DNA from: an uncultured Clostridia bacterium
GTDB lineage: Bacteria; Bacillota; Clostridia; TANB77; CAG-508
Assembly: GCA_934177795.1 (NCBI GenBank)
Contig: CAKPPS010000030.1
Span: 1-14,141 of the forward strand
DNA length: 14,141 nucleotides
Direction: 5' to 3'
Every line of letters starts with the position of its first letter. The stretch's first letter is position 1. This document shows positions 5,640-13,215 of the stretch, piece by piece. The translations under genes were made by a program, and so were the position numbers. The notes below the pieces were generated by a model. The model saw nothing but the letters and a program-made list of their open reading frames with translations. It did no database searches and was not told the origin of the DNA.

Positions 5640-6176
5640 TTATTTACCTGTTTTACCTTCTTTACGTCTAATAACTTCATCAGCATATTTAATACCTTTA
5701 CCTCTATATACTTCTGGTGGTCTTTTTGTTCTAATTTCAGCTGCAGTTTGACCTACTAATTCTTTATCAATTCCTCTTACTATAATTGTATTTGTATTAG
5801 GAACATCAAAATCAATTCCTGTAGGAGCTGTAAATATTACTGGATGAGAATATCCTAATGTTAAATTTAGGTCTTTTCCTTGTTTTGCAACTCTATAACC
5901 AACACCATTTATTTGTAATTCTTTACTATATGTTTCTGTTACACCAATTATCATGTTATTAATTAAAGTTCTAGTTAAACCATGTAAACTTCTAATTTTC
6001 TTTTCGTCACTGTTTCTTGAAACTGTGATTATATTTCCATCTAATTCTATAGTAATATTTTGATCAAATTCTTTTTCTAATGTACCTTTTGGTCCTGTAA
6101 CTGTAACTTTTTGACCTTCAATTTTTACTGTAACTTCTGATGGCACTGTAATTGGTTTATTTCCTATTCTTGACAT
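5640..6176 (-). CDS. rplF: 50S ribosomal protein L6
   Basis: L6 has two related domains, lies near the sarcin-ricin loop and takes part in late 50S assembly. The 178-aa protein is full length. It starts MSRIGNKPITVP, has the first domain to about residue 80, and the second with INGVGYRV (89-96), LGYSHPV (107-113) and the L6 signature RPPEVYRGKGI (152-162), ending in a basic tail. The ATG is at 6176-6174 with a GAAGGAGG site upstream. Order rpsH-rplF-rplR is standard. Confidence 0.97.
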   Translation of the reverse strand: MSRIGNKPITVPSEVTVKIEGQKVTVTGPKGTLEKEFDQNITIELDGNIITVSRNSDEKKIRSLHGLTRTLINNMIIGVTETYSKELQINGVGYRVAKQGKDLNLTLGYSHPVIFTAPTGIDFDVPNTNTIIVRGIDKELVGQTAAEIRTKRPPEVYRGKGIKYADEVIRRKEGKTGK

Positions 6177-6228
6177 TCTAGGTTTTCCTCCTTCTTTTTT
6201 GTTTCGGTTTTACCCTTTATTATTTATA

Positions 6229-6627
6229 TTACCATACATAAGCTAATACTTCTCCACCAATTCCTAATTGTCTAGCTTCTTTATCTGTTTTTAATCCTTG
6301 TGATGTAGAAATAATTGCAATTCCTAATCCATTAAGAACTTTTGGTAATTCTTCTTTTGAAGCATATACTCTTAAACCTGGTTTACTAATTCTTTTTAAT
6401 CCATCAATAACTCTTGTACCTTTTTCGTCATATTTTAGAGTTACTCTGATTATACCTTGAGTATCATCTTTTATTTCTTCAAAAGATTTTATATATCCTT
6501 CTTTAAACAATATTTCAGCTATACCTAATTTCATTTTTGAAGCTGGTATATCAACTGTTTTATGTTTAGAACTATTTGCATTTCTTATTCTTGTTAACAT
6601 ATCTGCTATTGGATCTGTAATGTTCAT
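6229..6627 (-). CDS. rpsH: 30S ribosomal protein S8
   Basis: S8 is a primary 16S rRNA-binding protein that organises the central domain. In E. coli it also represses the spc operon by binding mRNA at the L5 start. It is 132 aa here, normal length, with N-terminal DPIADMLTRIRNA (5-17) and the C-terminal S8 signature GLGIAIISTSQGLKTDKEAR (100-119). The ATG is at 6627-6625 after an AGGAGG-like site. I did not find an obvious S8-type operator near rplE, so the E. coli feedback loop is not supported by inspection here. Confidence 0.97.
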   Translation of the reverse strand: MNITDPIADMLTRIRNANSSKHKTVDIPASKMKLGIAEILFKEGYIKSFEEIKDDTQGIIRVTLKYDEKGTRVIDGLKRISKPGLRVYASKEELPKVLNGLGIAIISTSQGLKTDKEARQLGIGGEVLAYVW

Positions 6628-6667
6628 TTATTACTAACCTCCTTTTCTCTCTTTTTGATATTTTATT

Positions 6668-6853
6668 TTACCAGCTAGCTTTTTTAATTCCTGGTATTTC
6701 TCCTTTATGTGCTAATTCTCTAAAACATACACGGCATATTCCATATTTTCTAATATATGAATGTGGTCTACCACATAATTTACATCTGTTATATTCTCTT
6801 GTTTTATATTTTTGTGGTCTAGCTTGTTTTATTTTCATTGCTTTCTTAGCCAT
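6668..6853 (-). CDS. rpsN: 30S ribosomal protein S14, zinc-binding type
   Basis: This is the short, zinc form of S14 (type Z, also called rpsZ), 61 aa, which sits in the 30S head near S3 and S10. Cysteines 24, 27, 40 and 43 form the zinc site (CKLCGRPHSYIRKYGICRVC), followed by FRELAHKGEIPGIKKASW, the typical ending. Position between rplE and rpsH is canonical. The ATG at 6853 follows AAAGGAG. Bacteria with a spare zinc-free S14 use it under zinc starvation; no second copy is in this window. Confidence 0.97.
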   Translation of the reverse strand: MAKKAMKIKQARPQKYKTREYNRCKLCGRPHSYIRKYGICRVCFRELAHKGEIPGIKKASW

Positions 6854-6874
6854 AGTTTTACTCCTTTCCTTTGA

Positions 6875-7414
6875 CTAATTTTTGAAAGGCATTCCCATTA
6901 ATTTTAATAACTCTCTAGCTTCTTCATCTGATTCAGCTGTAGTTACGAAAATTATATCCATACCTCTTAATTTATCAACTTTGTCATATTCGATTTCTGG
7001 GAATATTAATTGTTCTTTTATTCCCATAGCATAATTTCCTCTTCCATCAAATGAATGTGCTGATACACCTCTAAAATCTCTAACTCTTGGAAGTGCTACA
7101 TTAAATAATTTATATGCAAAATCATACATTTTATCTGCTCTTAATGTTACTTTGCATCCGATATTAGCACCTTCTCTAAGTTTAAATGCTGCTATAGATT
7201 TTTTAGCTTTTGTTACAATTGGTCTTTGACCTGTAATTTGTGTTAAATCATTCATAGCATTTTCTAATGCTTTAGGATTTTCTTTTAAATCTCCTAATCC
7301 TATATTTATAACAATTTTATCAAGTTTTGGAACTTGCATAATTGATTTATATTCAAATTTTTTCATTAATGCTGGGACTACTTCTTTTTCATATTGTTCT
7401 CTTAATTTTTCCAT
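6875..7414 (-). CDS. rplE: 50S ribosomal protein L5
   Basis: L5 binds 5S rRNA with L18 and contacts the P-site tRNA and S13 across the subunit interface. The 179-aa length is normal. Landmarks are LDKIVINIGLG (31-41), TGQRPIVTKAKKSIAAFKLREG (61-82), ALPRVRDFRGVS (107-118) and GRGNYAMGIKEQLIFPEI (125-141). The ATG is at 7414-7412, with AAGGAGG upstream and a 27-nt gap from rplX. Confidence 0.97.
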   Translation of the reverse strand: MEKLREQYEKEVVPALMKKFEYKSIMQVPKLDKIVINIGLGDLKENPKALENAMNDLTQITGQRPIVTKAKKSIAAFKLREGANIGCKVTLRADKMYDFAYKLFNVALPRVRDFRGVSAHSFDGRGNYAMGIKEQLIFPEIEYDKVDKLRGMDIIFVTTAESDEEARELLKLMGMPFKN

Positions 7415-7441
7415 TTTGCTTTAATCCTCCTTTCTTACTTA

Positions 7442-7750
7442 CTATTTTAATTCTGCACCGCATTTTTTACAAACACGAACTTTTCCATTTTCTTTTATAT
7501 TATATCCTATTTTTGTTGCTTTTCCACATTTTGGGCAAACAATATTTACTTTTGATACTGGTATAGCGCATTCTACTGGTATTATTCCACTTTCTTCGCC
7601 TTGTTTTCTAGCTTTAACATGTTTTTTTCTTACATTAACGCTTTTAACAATTATTTTATCTTCTTTTGGTATTACTGTTAATACTTCTCCAGTCTTACCT
7701 TTATCATTTCCAGATAAAACTTGAACATTATCGCCTTTTTTTATTCTCAT
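7442..7750 (-). CDS. rplX: 50S ribosomal protein L24 with C-terminal four-cysteine motif
   Basis: L24 is an early-assembly protein near the exit of the peptide tunnel. The protein is 102 aa. A KOW motif lies at the N-terminus (KKGDNVQVLSGNDKGKTGEV, 4-23). The C-terminal part has two CxxC pairs at residues 72/75 and 94/97 (CPKCGK and CKKCGAE), a probable zinc-binding form, in contrast to the cysteine-free L24 of Bacillus subtilis. The start is the ATG at 7750-7748, 9 nt after AGGAGG (7760-7765). An in-frame TTG at 7774 upstream spans the ribosome binding site and is not a real start. Confidence 0.96.
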   Translation of the reverse strand: MRIKKGDNVQVLSGNDKGKTGEVLTVIPKEDKIIVKSVNVRKKHVKARKQGEESGIIPVECAIPVSKVNIVCPKCGKATKIGYNIKENGKVRVCKKCGAELK

Positions 7751-7792
7751 TAAAGATTGCCTCCTTTTCTTCAATTTTAAACTCTCTTTATT

Positions 7793-8161
7793 TTATAGAA
7801 CTTCTGGAGCTAAAGAAAGTATTTTCATATAATTTTTTTCTCTTAATTCTCTAGCAACTGGGCCAAAAATACGTGTTCCTTTTGGAGTTCCGTCTTCTTT
7901 TATTATAACAGCTGCATTTTCATCAAATTTTACATAAGATCCATCTGCTCTTCTTAGACCTTTTTTTGATCTAACAACAACAGCTTTTACAACATCACCT
8001 TTTTTTACAACGCCTCCTGGTGTTGCTGATTTAACAGAGGCAACAATTATATCTCCAATATTACATGTTTTTCTGTAAGAACCACCTAAACATCTAATAC
8101 ACATAATCTCTTTTGCTCCTGTATTATCTGCTACTTTTAATCTTGTTTGTTGTTGTATCAT
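7793..8161 (-). CDS. rplN: 50S ribosomal protein L14
   Basis: L14 lies at the subunit interface (bridge B8) and is the docking site for the silencing factor RsfS in bacteria that have it. The 122-aa protein is of exact family length. It starts MIQQQTRLKVADNTGAKEI, has the L14 signature with RCLGG (23-27) and GDIIVASVKSATPGG (36-50), and ends ARELREKNYMKILSLAPEVL. The ATG is at 8161-8159 after a GAAGGGAGG site. Confidence 0.97.
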   Translation of the reverse strand: MIQQQTRLKVADNTGAKEIMCIRCLGGSYRKTCNIGDIIVASVKSATPGGVVKKGDVVKAVVVRSKKGLRRADGSYVKFDENAAVIIKEDGTPKGTRIFGPVARELREKNYMKILSLAPEVL

Positions 8162-8191
8162 TATTGGTTCCTCCCTTCTTACCTTACTTCT

Positions 8192-8455
8192 TTATTTTAA
8201 ATCTGCTTTTTCTAAAACTTCAACTACTCTCCATCTTTTATCTTTAGAAAGTGGTCTTGTTTCCATTACTTTTACTTTATCACCAATTTGGCAAACATTT
8301 TCTTCATCGTGAGCTTTTAATTTATATGTTCTTTTTACTGTTTTTCCATATATTCCATGGCTTGTTTTTGTTTCTACTGCTACTACTACTGTTTTATCCA
8401 TTTTGTTTGATTTTACAGTTCCAACCATCACTTTACGAAGATTTCTTTCTTCCAT
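8192..8455 (-). CDS. rpsQ: 30S ribosomal protein S17
   Basis: S17 is an OB-fold primary binder of the 16S rRNA 5' domain. The 87-aa protein has MVGTVKSNKMDKTVVVAVE (10-28) and the C-terminal signature GDKVKVMETRPLSKDKRWRV (58-77). The ATG at 8455 has an AAAGGAG site about 8 nt upstream. Order rpmC-rpsQ-rplN is standard, with a 52-nt gap from rpmC. Confidence 0.97.
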   Translation of the reverse strand: MEERNLRKVMVGTVKSNKMDKTVVVAVETKTSHGIYGKTVKRTYKLKAHDEENVCQIGDKVKVMETRPLSKDKRWRVVEVLEKADLK

Positions 8456-8507
8456 TTAGATTTCTCCTTTCTATTATTGTAGTTTAATCTAAACTTATAT
8501 ATAATTC

Positions 8508-8711
8508 TTATTTTTTGCTTTCTTCTATTTTTCTTTCTGTTAATATTGTATTTATTCTAGCTATATCTTTTTTTACTTCTTTAATTTTCATAGGATTATC
8601 TAATCCGTTTGTAGCTAAACTAAATTTTAATTTAAATAATTCTGTTTTTAGTTCACCTAATTCTTTTTCTAGTTCTGGTGAAGACATTTCTCTTATTTTA
8701 TTTATCTTCAT
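8508..8711 (-). CDS. rpmC: 50S ribosomal protein L29
   Basis: L29 is a small helical-hairpin protein at the tunnel exit, beside L23, where the signal recognition particle and trigger factor dock. It is 67 aa with the start MKINKIREMSSPEL and the signature KLKFSLATNGLDNP. Possible starts are GTG 8720, ATG 8714 and ATG 8711. I prefer 8711, because AGGTGA is then 5 nt upstream and the length matches the family. With this start the gene overlaps the end of rplP by 14 nt, implying coupled translation. Confidence 0.93.
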   Translation of the reverse strand: MKINKIREMSSPELEKELGELKTELFKLKFSLATNGLDNPMKIKEVKKDIARINTILTERKIEESKK

Positions 8712-9141
8712 CATTATCACCTACCTTTTCAGTTTCTCTTGCTACAAATTTTGTTTTATTAGGTAGTTTGTTCATAGCAAGTCTTAAAGCTTCTCTAGCA
8801 GTTTCTTCTGGTACACCAGCTATTTCAAACATTACTCTTCCTGGTTTTACAACTGCTACCCAATATTCAGGAGCACCTTTACCTTTACCCATACGAGTTC
8901 CAATAGGTTTAGATGTTATTGGTTTGTCTGGGAATATTTTTATCCAAACTTTTCCACCTCTTTTTATATAACGTGTCATTGCTATACGGGCTGCTTCTAT
9001 TTGATTTCCTGTAATTAATCCAGCTGTTACAGCTTGAATTCCATATTCACCATCTGTTACTTTATTTCCTCTTGTTGCTTTTCCTCTCATTCTACCTTTT
9101 TGCATTTTTCTAAATTTTGATCTTTTTGGCATTAATGGCAT
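8698..9141 (-). CDS. rplP: 50S ribosomal protein L16
   Basis: L16 sits near the A-site tRNA elbow and completes the peptidyl-transferase region late in assembly. The 147-aa protein has PKRSKFRKMQKGRMRG (5-20), GKVWIKIFPDKPITSKP (63-79) and RMGKGKGAPEYWVAVV (83-98). The last dozen residues are acidic and poorly conserved. Start ATG at 9141 overlaps the rpsC stop as TAATG, with GGAGG about 9 nt upstream. A second in-frame ATG at 9132 (MPKRSK) is possible but farther from the ribosome binding site. Confidence 0.96.
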   Translation of the reverse strand: MPLMPKRSKFRKMQKGRMRGKATRGNKVTDGEYGIQAVTAGLITGNQIEAARIAMTRYIKRGGKVWIKIFPDKPITSKPIGTRMGKGKGAPEYWVAVVKPGRVMFEIAGVPEETAREALRLAMNKLPNKTKFVARETEKVGDNDEDK

Positions 9142-9797
9142 TATTTGTCTCCTCCTTCCTCTTTTTTAGTAGGAAGAACTTCACCTTTATATATCCATAC
9201 TTTTACACCGATTTTTCCATAAGTTGTATCTGCTTCAGCAAATCCATAATCTATATCAGCTCTTAAAGTTTGTAATGGAATGTTTCCTTCTTTATAGAAT
9301 TCAGTTCTTGCCATATCTGCTCCACCTAATCTTCCAGAAACTGCTGTTTTTATTCCTAAAGCTCCTGCTTTCATAGATTTTTGCATACATTGTTTCATAG
9401 CTCTTCTAAATGAAATTCTTCTTTCCAATTGACCTGCAATGTTTTCTGCTACTAATTGTGCATCTTGGTCTATATTTTTAACCTCTACTATATTTAAGTT
9501 AACGTCTTTTTCTATTTCTTTTGCTAATTCAGCTTTTATGCTTTCTGCTCCTGCTCCACCTTTTCCTATTACGATTCCTGGTTTTGCAGTATATAAATTT
9601 ACTCTTACAAATTTTGCTGTTCTTTCTATTTCTATTTTAGAAATTCCAGCTGTATATAATTTTTTCTTTAAAAATTTACGGATTTTTTGGTCTTCTACTA
9701 AATAATCTGCAAAATTCTTTGAATCTGCATACCATTTAGAGTTCCAATCTTTGATTATACCAACTCTAACGCCTGTTGGATGTACTTTTTGTCCCAT
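9141..9797 (-). CDS. rpsC: 30S ribosomal protein S3
   Basis: S3 lines the mRNA entry tunnel and contributes to unwinding mRNA structure. The 218-aa protein starts MGQKVHPTGVRVGI, has a type II KH domain with the IGKGG loop (77-81), and the C-terminal domain with SGRLGGADMARTEFYKEG (154-171). The basic residues implicated in helicase activity in E. coli can be seen in SFRRAMK (Arg131, Arg132, Lys135). The ATG at 9797 follows AAAGGAGG. The stop overlaps the rplP start by one base. Confidence 0.97.
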   Translation of the reverse strand: MGQKVHPTGVRVGIIKDWNSKWYADSKNFADYLVEDQKIRKFLKKKLYTAGISKIEIERTAKFVRVNLYTAKPGIVIGKGGAGAESIKAELAKEIEKDVNLNIVEVKNIDQDAQLVAENIAGQLERRISFRRAMKQCMQKSMKAGALGIKTAVSGRLGGADMARTEFYKEGNIPLQTLRADIDYGFAEADTTYGKIGVKVWIYKGEVLPTKKEEGGDK

Positions 9798-9817
9798 TTT
9801 TTATAAATCCTCCTTTC

Positions 9818-10180
9818 CTATTTGTCATCTCTTAATACGATTGTTATATGACTTGTTCTTTTTCTTATTCTAACTGCTGAACCTTTTGCTGCTGGTCTTA
9901 TTCTTTTTAAAGTTGGACCTTGATTTGCATATATTTCAGCAACATATAAATTTTCACGTTTCATATCATGATTATTTTCAGCATTTGCAATTGCTGATTT
10001 TAATAATTTTTCTATTATTTCTGATGCTGCTTTAGGTGTGAATTTTACTATAGCTAAAGCTTCATCAACATTTTTTCCTCTAATTAAGTCAGCTACTATT
10101 TTCACTTTTCTAGCAGAAATTCTTGTATATCTAAGAGTTGCTCTAGCTTCATTTTTTACTAATGTTTCTTGCTCTTGCAC
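9818..10180 (-). CDS. rplV: 50S ribosomal protein L22 (GTG start)
   Basis: L22 spans the large subunit, and its long beta-hairpin lines the exit tunnel with L4. The 120-aa protein reads from the GTG at 10180-10178. AGGAGG is 9 nt upstream, and no ATG exists before the conserved region. Landmarks are ATLRYTRISARKVKIVADLIRG (14-35) and the hairpin segment RIRPAAKGSAVRIRKRTSHI (93-112). In the hairpin tip the usual PRAKG reads PAAKG (Ala97), which removes an arginine near the tunnel lumen. Confidence 0.96.
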   Translation of the reverse strand: MQEQETLVKNEARATLRYTRISARKVKIVADLIRGKNVDEALAIVKFTPKAASEIIEKLLKSAIANAENNHDMKRENLYVAEIYANQGPTLKRIRPAAKGSAVRIRKRTSHITIVLRDDK

Positions 10181-10242
10181 TTTATTCTACCTCCTTTGGA
10201 CGATTATCTTGCTTTGATAAAGTCTTTTTTATCATATTTATA

Positions 10243-10524
10243 TTATTTTTTTACTTTAGTTGTTTTTTCTCCTGCATGACCTCTATATGTTCTTGTAGGA
10301 GCAAATTCACCTAATTTATGACCAATCATTTCTTCTGTAATGTAAATTGGAACATGTTTTCTTCCATCATGTACAGCTATTGTATGACCAACCATTTGTG
10401 GATATATTGTTGAAGCTCTTGACCATGTCTTTAAAACATCTTTGGCTCCTGTTTCATTCATAGCTTCTATTCTTTTTAATAATTTAGGTGCCACATAAGG
10501 TTTTTTCTTGCTTGATCTTGACAT
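10243..10524 (-). CDS. rpsS: 30S ribosomal protein S19
   Basis: S19 forms a complex with S13 in the head of the 30S subunit and contacts the A-site finger of 23S rRNA. The 93-aa protein is of normal length with the family block GHTIAVHDGRKHVPIYITEEM (46-66) and the signature GEFAPTRTYRGH (72-83). The ATG is at 10524-10522 after GAAGGAGG. A G/C-rich hairpin lies in the 65-nt gap upstream. Confidence 0.97.
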   Translation of the reverse strand: MSRSSKKKPYVAPKLLKRIEAMNETGAKDVLKTWSRASTIYPQMVGHTIAVHDGRKHVPIYITEEMIGHKLGEFAPTRTYRGHAGEKTTKVKK

Positions 10525-10543
10525 TGTTTTTTCCTCCTTCTTC

Positions 10544-10583
10544 GTGGGATATAGGGGGTCTTAAAATTATAACCCCAATCCAC
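10544..10583 (-). repeat. G/C-rich hairpin between rplB and rpsS
   Basis: GGGGT (10555-10559) pairs with ACCCC (10572-10576), and the flanks GTGG-GAT (10544-10550) and ATCCAC (10578-10583) pair with one bulged base. The G- and C-runs stand out in this AT-rich sequence. No U-run follows, and the rpsS ribosome binding site comes about 12 nt later, so a role in translation or mRNA processing is more likely than termination. Confidence 0.45.
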
Positions 10584-10589
10584 AAAATA

Positions 10590-11417
10590 TTATTTTCTTC
10601 TCTTAACGATAAATTTATTTGATAATTTCTTTTTATTTCTTGTTTTATATCCAAGTGCTGGTTTACCCCAAGGAGTCATTGGTCCTGCGTGTCCTACTGG
10701 AGCTTTACCTTCACCACCACCATGAGGGTGATCTACTGGGTTCATTACAGAACCTCTAACTGTTGGTCTGATACCCATATGTCTTTTTCTACCAGCTTTT
10801 CCTATTTTTACATTTTCGTGGTCACTGTTTCCAATTACACCTATTGTAGCTCTACATTTAGCTAGTATTAATCTCATTTCTCCTGAAGGTAATCTTACAT
10901 GAGCATATTTACCTTCTTTAGCCATTAATTGTGCACTTTGTCCAGCAGCTTTAACTAATTTTCCACCTTGTTTAGGATTTAATTCAATATTATGAATTAA
11001 TGTACCTACTGGTATACTGCTTATTGGCATACAATTTCCTGGTTTGATATCTGCTGTTTCTCCAGATATTACTTTGTCACCATCTGTTAATCCTTGTGGT
11101 GCTAAAATATATGCTTTTTCTCCATCTTCATATTGAATTAAAGCTATATTTGCACTTCTGTTTGGATCATATTCTATTCCGATAACAGTTGCTGCCATGT
11201 TATCTTTATTTCTTTTAAAATCTATTATTCTATATTTTTGTCTGTTTCCACCACCTTGGTGTCTTACTGTTATTCTACCATAAGAATTTCTACCTGCATT
11301 TTTTTTCTTAGTTGCAAGTAATGATTTTTCAGGAGTTTTCTTTGTTATTTCTGAAAAGTCTGAAACTGTCATATTTCTTCTTGATGGTGTATATGGTTTA
11401 AAATGTTTCATTCCCAT
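10590..11417 (-). CDS. rplB: 50S ribosomal protein L2
   Basis: L2 is needed for subunit joining and supports the peptidyl-transferase centre. The 275-aa protein is complete. It opens MGMKHFKPYTPSRRNMT, carries GRITVRHQGGGNRQKYRIIDFKR (47-69), and has the conserved C-terminal segment VMNPVDHPHGGGEGKAP (224-240) with His230 in the position of the histidine known to matter for activity in E. coli L2. The ATG at 11417 follows AAAGGAG. The 97-nt gap from rplW is the longest inside the S10 block and holds two small hairpins. Confidence 0.97.
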   Translation of the reverse strand: MGMKHFKPYTPSRRNMTVSDFSEITKKTPEKSLLATKKKNAGRNSYGRITVRHQGGGNRQKYRIIDFKRNKDNMAATVIGIEYDPNRSANIALIQYEDGEKAYILAPQGLTDGDKVISGETADIKPGNCMPISSIPVGTLIHNIELNPKQGGKLVKAAGQSAQLMAKEGKYAHVRLPSGEMRLILAKCRATIGVIGNSDHENVKIGKAGRKRHMGIRPTVRGSVMNPVDHPHGGGEGKAPVGHAGPMTPWGKPALGYKTRNKKKLSNKFIVKRRK

Positions 11418-11455
11418 TTTGATTTTCTCCTTTATATTTATTTACGATTTTTTTC

Positions 11456-11499
11456 CTGCATCGCACTACAGATATTCTTTATTTTCCGGGACTTTCCCG
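11456..11499 (-). repeat. two small G/C-rich hairpins between rplW and rplB
   Basis: CGGGA (11487-11491) pairs with TCCCG (11495-11499) across a 3-nt loop. CTGCA (11456-11460) pairs with TACAG (11467-11471) across a 6-nt loop with one G-T type pair. Neither is followed by a U-run. They fill an otherwise featureless 97-nt gap, and their G/C content is unlike the surroundings. Confidence 0.4.
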
Positions 11500-11514
11500 A
11501 TAATTTATTTAAAA

Positions 11515-11862
11515 TTAAGCTCCCATAAATTCTTCAATACTATCTTTGTATTTTTTAGAAACTTTAACTTCTTTTCCGCCTTTAGTTAGATATTTTTCAT
11601 CTGATGGATTTGTATCAATTGTAACAATTGCTTTTTTCCAGTCTGATGTTTTTCCTACATGATATCCAACTCTTTTTTTCTTTCCGTTAACTTTCATTGT
11701 ATTTACTTTTAATACTTTTACTTCAAAAAGTTTTTCAACAGCTTTTGCTATTTCAACTTTTGTTGCTTTTTTATTTACTTTGAAAGTGTATTTACCTTCT
11801 TGTAATTGATCATTACTTTTTTCAGTAACAACTGGTGCTATTATAATTTCTTCTGCTAACAT
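11515..11862 (-). CDS. rplW: 50S ribosomal protein L23
   Basis: L23 is the main docking site for trigger factor and the signal recognition particle at the tunnel exit. The protein is 115 aa, somewhat longer than the roughly 95-100 aa usual in Firmicutes. The core (IIIAPVVTEKSN at 6-17, KVEIAKAVEKLFEVKVLKVNT at 35-55, KKRVGYHVGKTSDWKKAIVTI at 62-82) is standard, and the extra length is a charged C-terminal tail after residue 84. Its ATG overlaps the rplD stop as TAATG, with AGGAGGTG 8 nt upstream. Confidence 0.96.
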   Translation of the reverse strand: MLAEEIIIAPVVTEKSNDQLQEGKYTFKVNKKATKVEIAKAVEKLFEVKVLKVNTMKVNGKKKRVGYHVGKTSDWKKAIVTIDTNPSDEKYLTKGGKEVKVSKKYKDSIEEFMGA

Positions 11863-12485
11863 TATGCATACACCTCCTCTAATTTTTTAACAGTATCTAC
11901 TGGTAAAATTAGGTTTGTATATTTTAATAAATCAAATATGTTTATGTTATTAGCAACTATTGTTTTAACACCTTCTATGTTTCTTGATGACATTAAAACA
12001 TTTTTATTGTTTTCAGGAAGTATAATTAATGTTTTTCCTTCAACTTTCATGTCTGCTAAAGCTTTTACCATAGTTTTTGTTTTGATTTCTTTAACTTCTA
12101 ATTTGTCCACAACTGTTAACTCTTTTTCTAAAACTTTAGAACTTAACACTGATTTTATAGCAAGTCTTCTTTCTTTTTTATTTACTGTATATTTATATGA
12201 ACGAGGTTTTGGTCCTAATGCAATACCACCTTTTATCCATTGTGGAGCTCTAATAGAACCTTGTCTTGCTCTACCTGTTCCTTTTTGTCTCCATGGTTTT
12301 TTACCACCACCTGAAACTTCTGCTCTTGTTTTTGTACTTTGTGTACCTTGTCTTTGATTAGCTAAATAATTTACTAATACACTGTGTACTATAGCTTCAT
12401 TTGGTTCAATTCCAAATACACTTTCAGCTAATTCTATATCATTTACTTTTTTACCTTTCATATCTAAAACGTCTACTTTTGGCAT
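11862..12485 (-). CDS. rplD: 50S ribosomal protein L4
   Basis: L4 has a globular domain and a long loop that forms a constriction in the exit tunnel with L22. In E. coli it also represses the S10 operon by acting on its leader. The 207-aa protein shows the loop at residues 60-90 (GGKKPWRQKGTGRARQGS, then PQWIKGG), with the macrolide-interaction region unaltered by eye. The ATG is at 12485-12483 after GGAAGGAGG. The one-base TAATG overlap with rplW suggests translational coupling. Confidence 0.97.
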   Translation of the reverse strand: MPKVDVLDMKGKKVNDIELAESVFGIEPNEAIVHSVLVNYLANQRQGTQSTKTRAEVSGGGKKPWRQKGTGRARQGSIRAPQWIKGGIALGPKPRSYKYTVNKKERRLAIKSVLSSKVLEKELTVVDKLEVKEIKTKTMVKALADMKVEGKTLIILPENNKNVLMSSRNIEGVKTIVANNINIFDLLKYTNLILPVDTVKKLEEVYA

Positions 12486-12505
12486 TTTGTTCTTCCTCCT
12501 TCCCT

Positions 12506-13141
12506 CTATTTAGTAGCCTTTACAGCTGATTTTACTTTTAAGATAGCTCCTTTTGCTCCTGGAACACTACCTTTTACTAATATTACATTTTTATCCATGT
12601 CAACTTTTACAACATCTAGATTTTGTATTGTAATTGTAACTCTTCCCATATGCCCTGGTAATTTTTTACCTTTAAATACTCTACCTGGTGTTGATGTAGA
12701 TCCCATTGATCCTGGTCTTCTATGATACATAGAACCATGTCCCATAGGTCCTCTATGTTGTCCATGTCTTTTGATAACACCTTGGAATCCTTTACCTTTA
12801 GATATTCCTTGAACATCTATTTTTTCTCCAGCTTCAAAAACATCTGCTTTTACTTCATCTCCAACTTTGATTCCTTCTATTGAATCTAATCTGAATTCTC
12901 TTAAATGTTTTTTGTTAGCTAATTTTGCTTTTGCAAAATGTCCTGCTTCTGGTTTATTTATATGTTTATCTTTAATATCTCCAAAACCTAATTGAACTGC
13001 ATTGTACCCATCATTATCTATTGTTTTTATTTGGGCAACAACACAAGGTCCTGCTTCTATAACTGTTACTGGAATAACATGTCCATTTTCGTCAAAAATT
13101 TGTGTCATTCCTATTTTTCTTCCGATTATTCCTTTTTTCAT
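12506..13141 (-). CDS. rplC: 50S ribosomal protein L3
   Basis: L3 reaches from the surface to the peptidyl-transferase centre and is an early assembly protein. The 211-aa length is normal. It starts MKKGIIGRKIGMTQIF, has GISKGKGFQGVIKRH (112-126) and the extended loop HRGPMGHGSMYHRRPGSMGS (129-148), then TPGRVFKGKKLPGHMG. The glutamine methylated by PrmB in E. coli is not present at the equivalent loop position, as in many Gram-positives. The ATG at 13141 follows AGGAGG. Confidence 0.97.
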   Translation of the reverse strand: MKKGIIGRKIGMTQIFDENGHVIPVTVIEAGPCVVAQIKTIDNDGYNAVQLGFGDIKDKHINKPEAGHFAKAKLANKKHLREFRLDSIEGIKVGDEVKADVFEAGEKIDVQGISKGKGFQGVIKRHGQHRGPMGHGSMYHRRPGSMGSTSTPGRVFKGKKLPGHMGRVTITIQNLDVVKVDMDKNVILVKGSVPGAKGAILKVKSAVKATK

Positions 13142-13164
13142 TTTTTATTTCCTCCTAACTATTG

Positions 13165-13209
13165 GCTGATATTTTTATACCAGCTTGGTTTTGCTGCTAC
13201 GTTGTGCAG
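13165..13209 (-). repeat. hairpins in the rpsJ-rplC gap
   Basis: On the minus strand GCTGGTAT and ATATCAGC (13177-13184 and 13165-13172) form an 8-bp stem with one G-U pair and an AAAA loop, about 12 nt before the rplC ribosome binding site. Upstream, CTGC and GCAG (13206-13209 and 13194-13197) can form a further short stem. They may affect translation or processing of the rplC segment. No function is shown. Confidence 0.4.
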
Positions 13210-13215
13210 TATTAA

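Noticed and set aside
11938..12357. Plus-strand frames, the longest being 139 aa at this position and 158 aa at 12992-13468
   Set aside because: All are antisense to well-identified ribosomal protein genes, rich in Phe/Leu/Ile from the complement of Lys/Glu codons, and lack proper ribosome binding sites.
12616..12816. 66-aa minus-strand frame inside rplC
   Set aside because: It lies wholly within the conserved L3 gene in another frame and has no family resemblance; it is a shadow.
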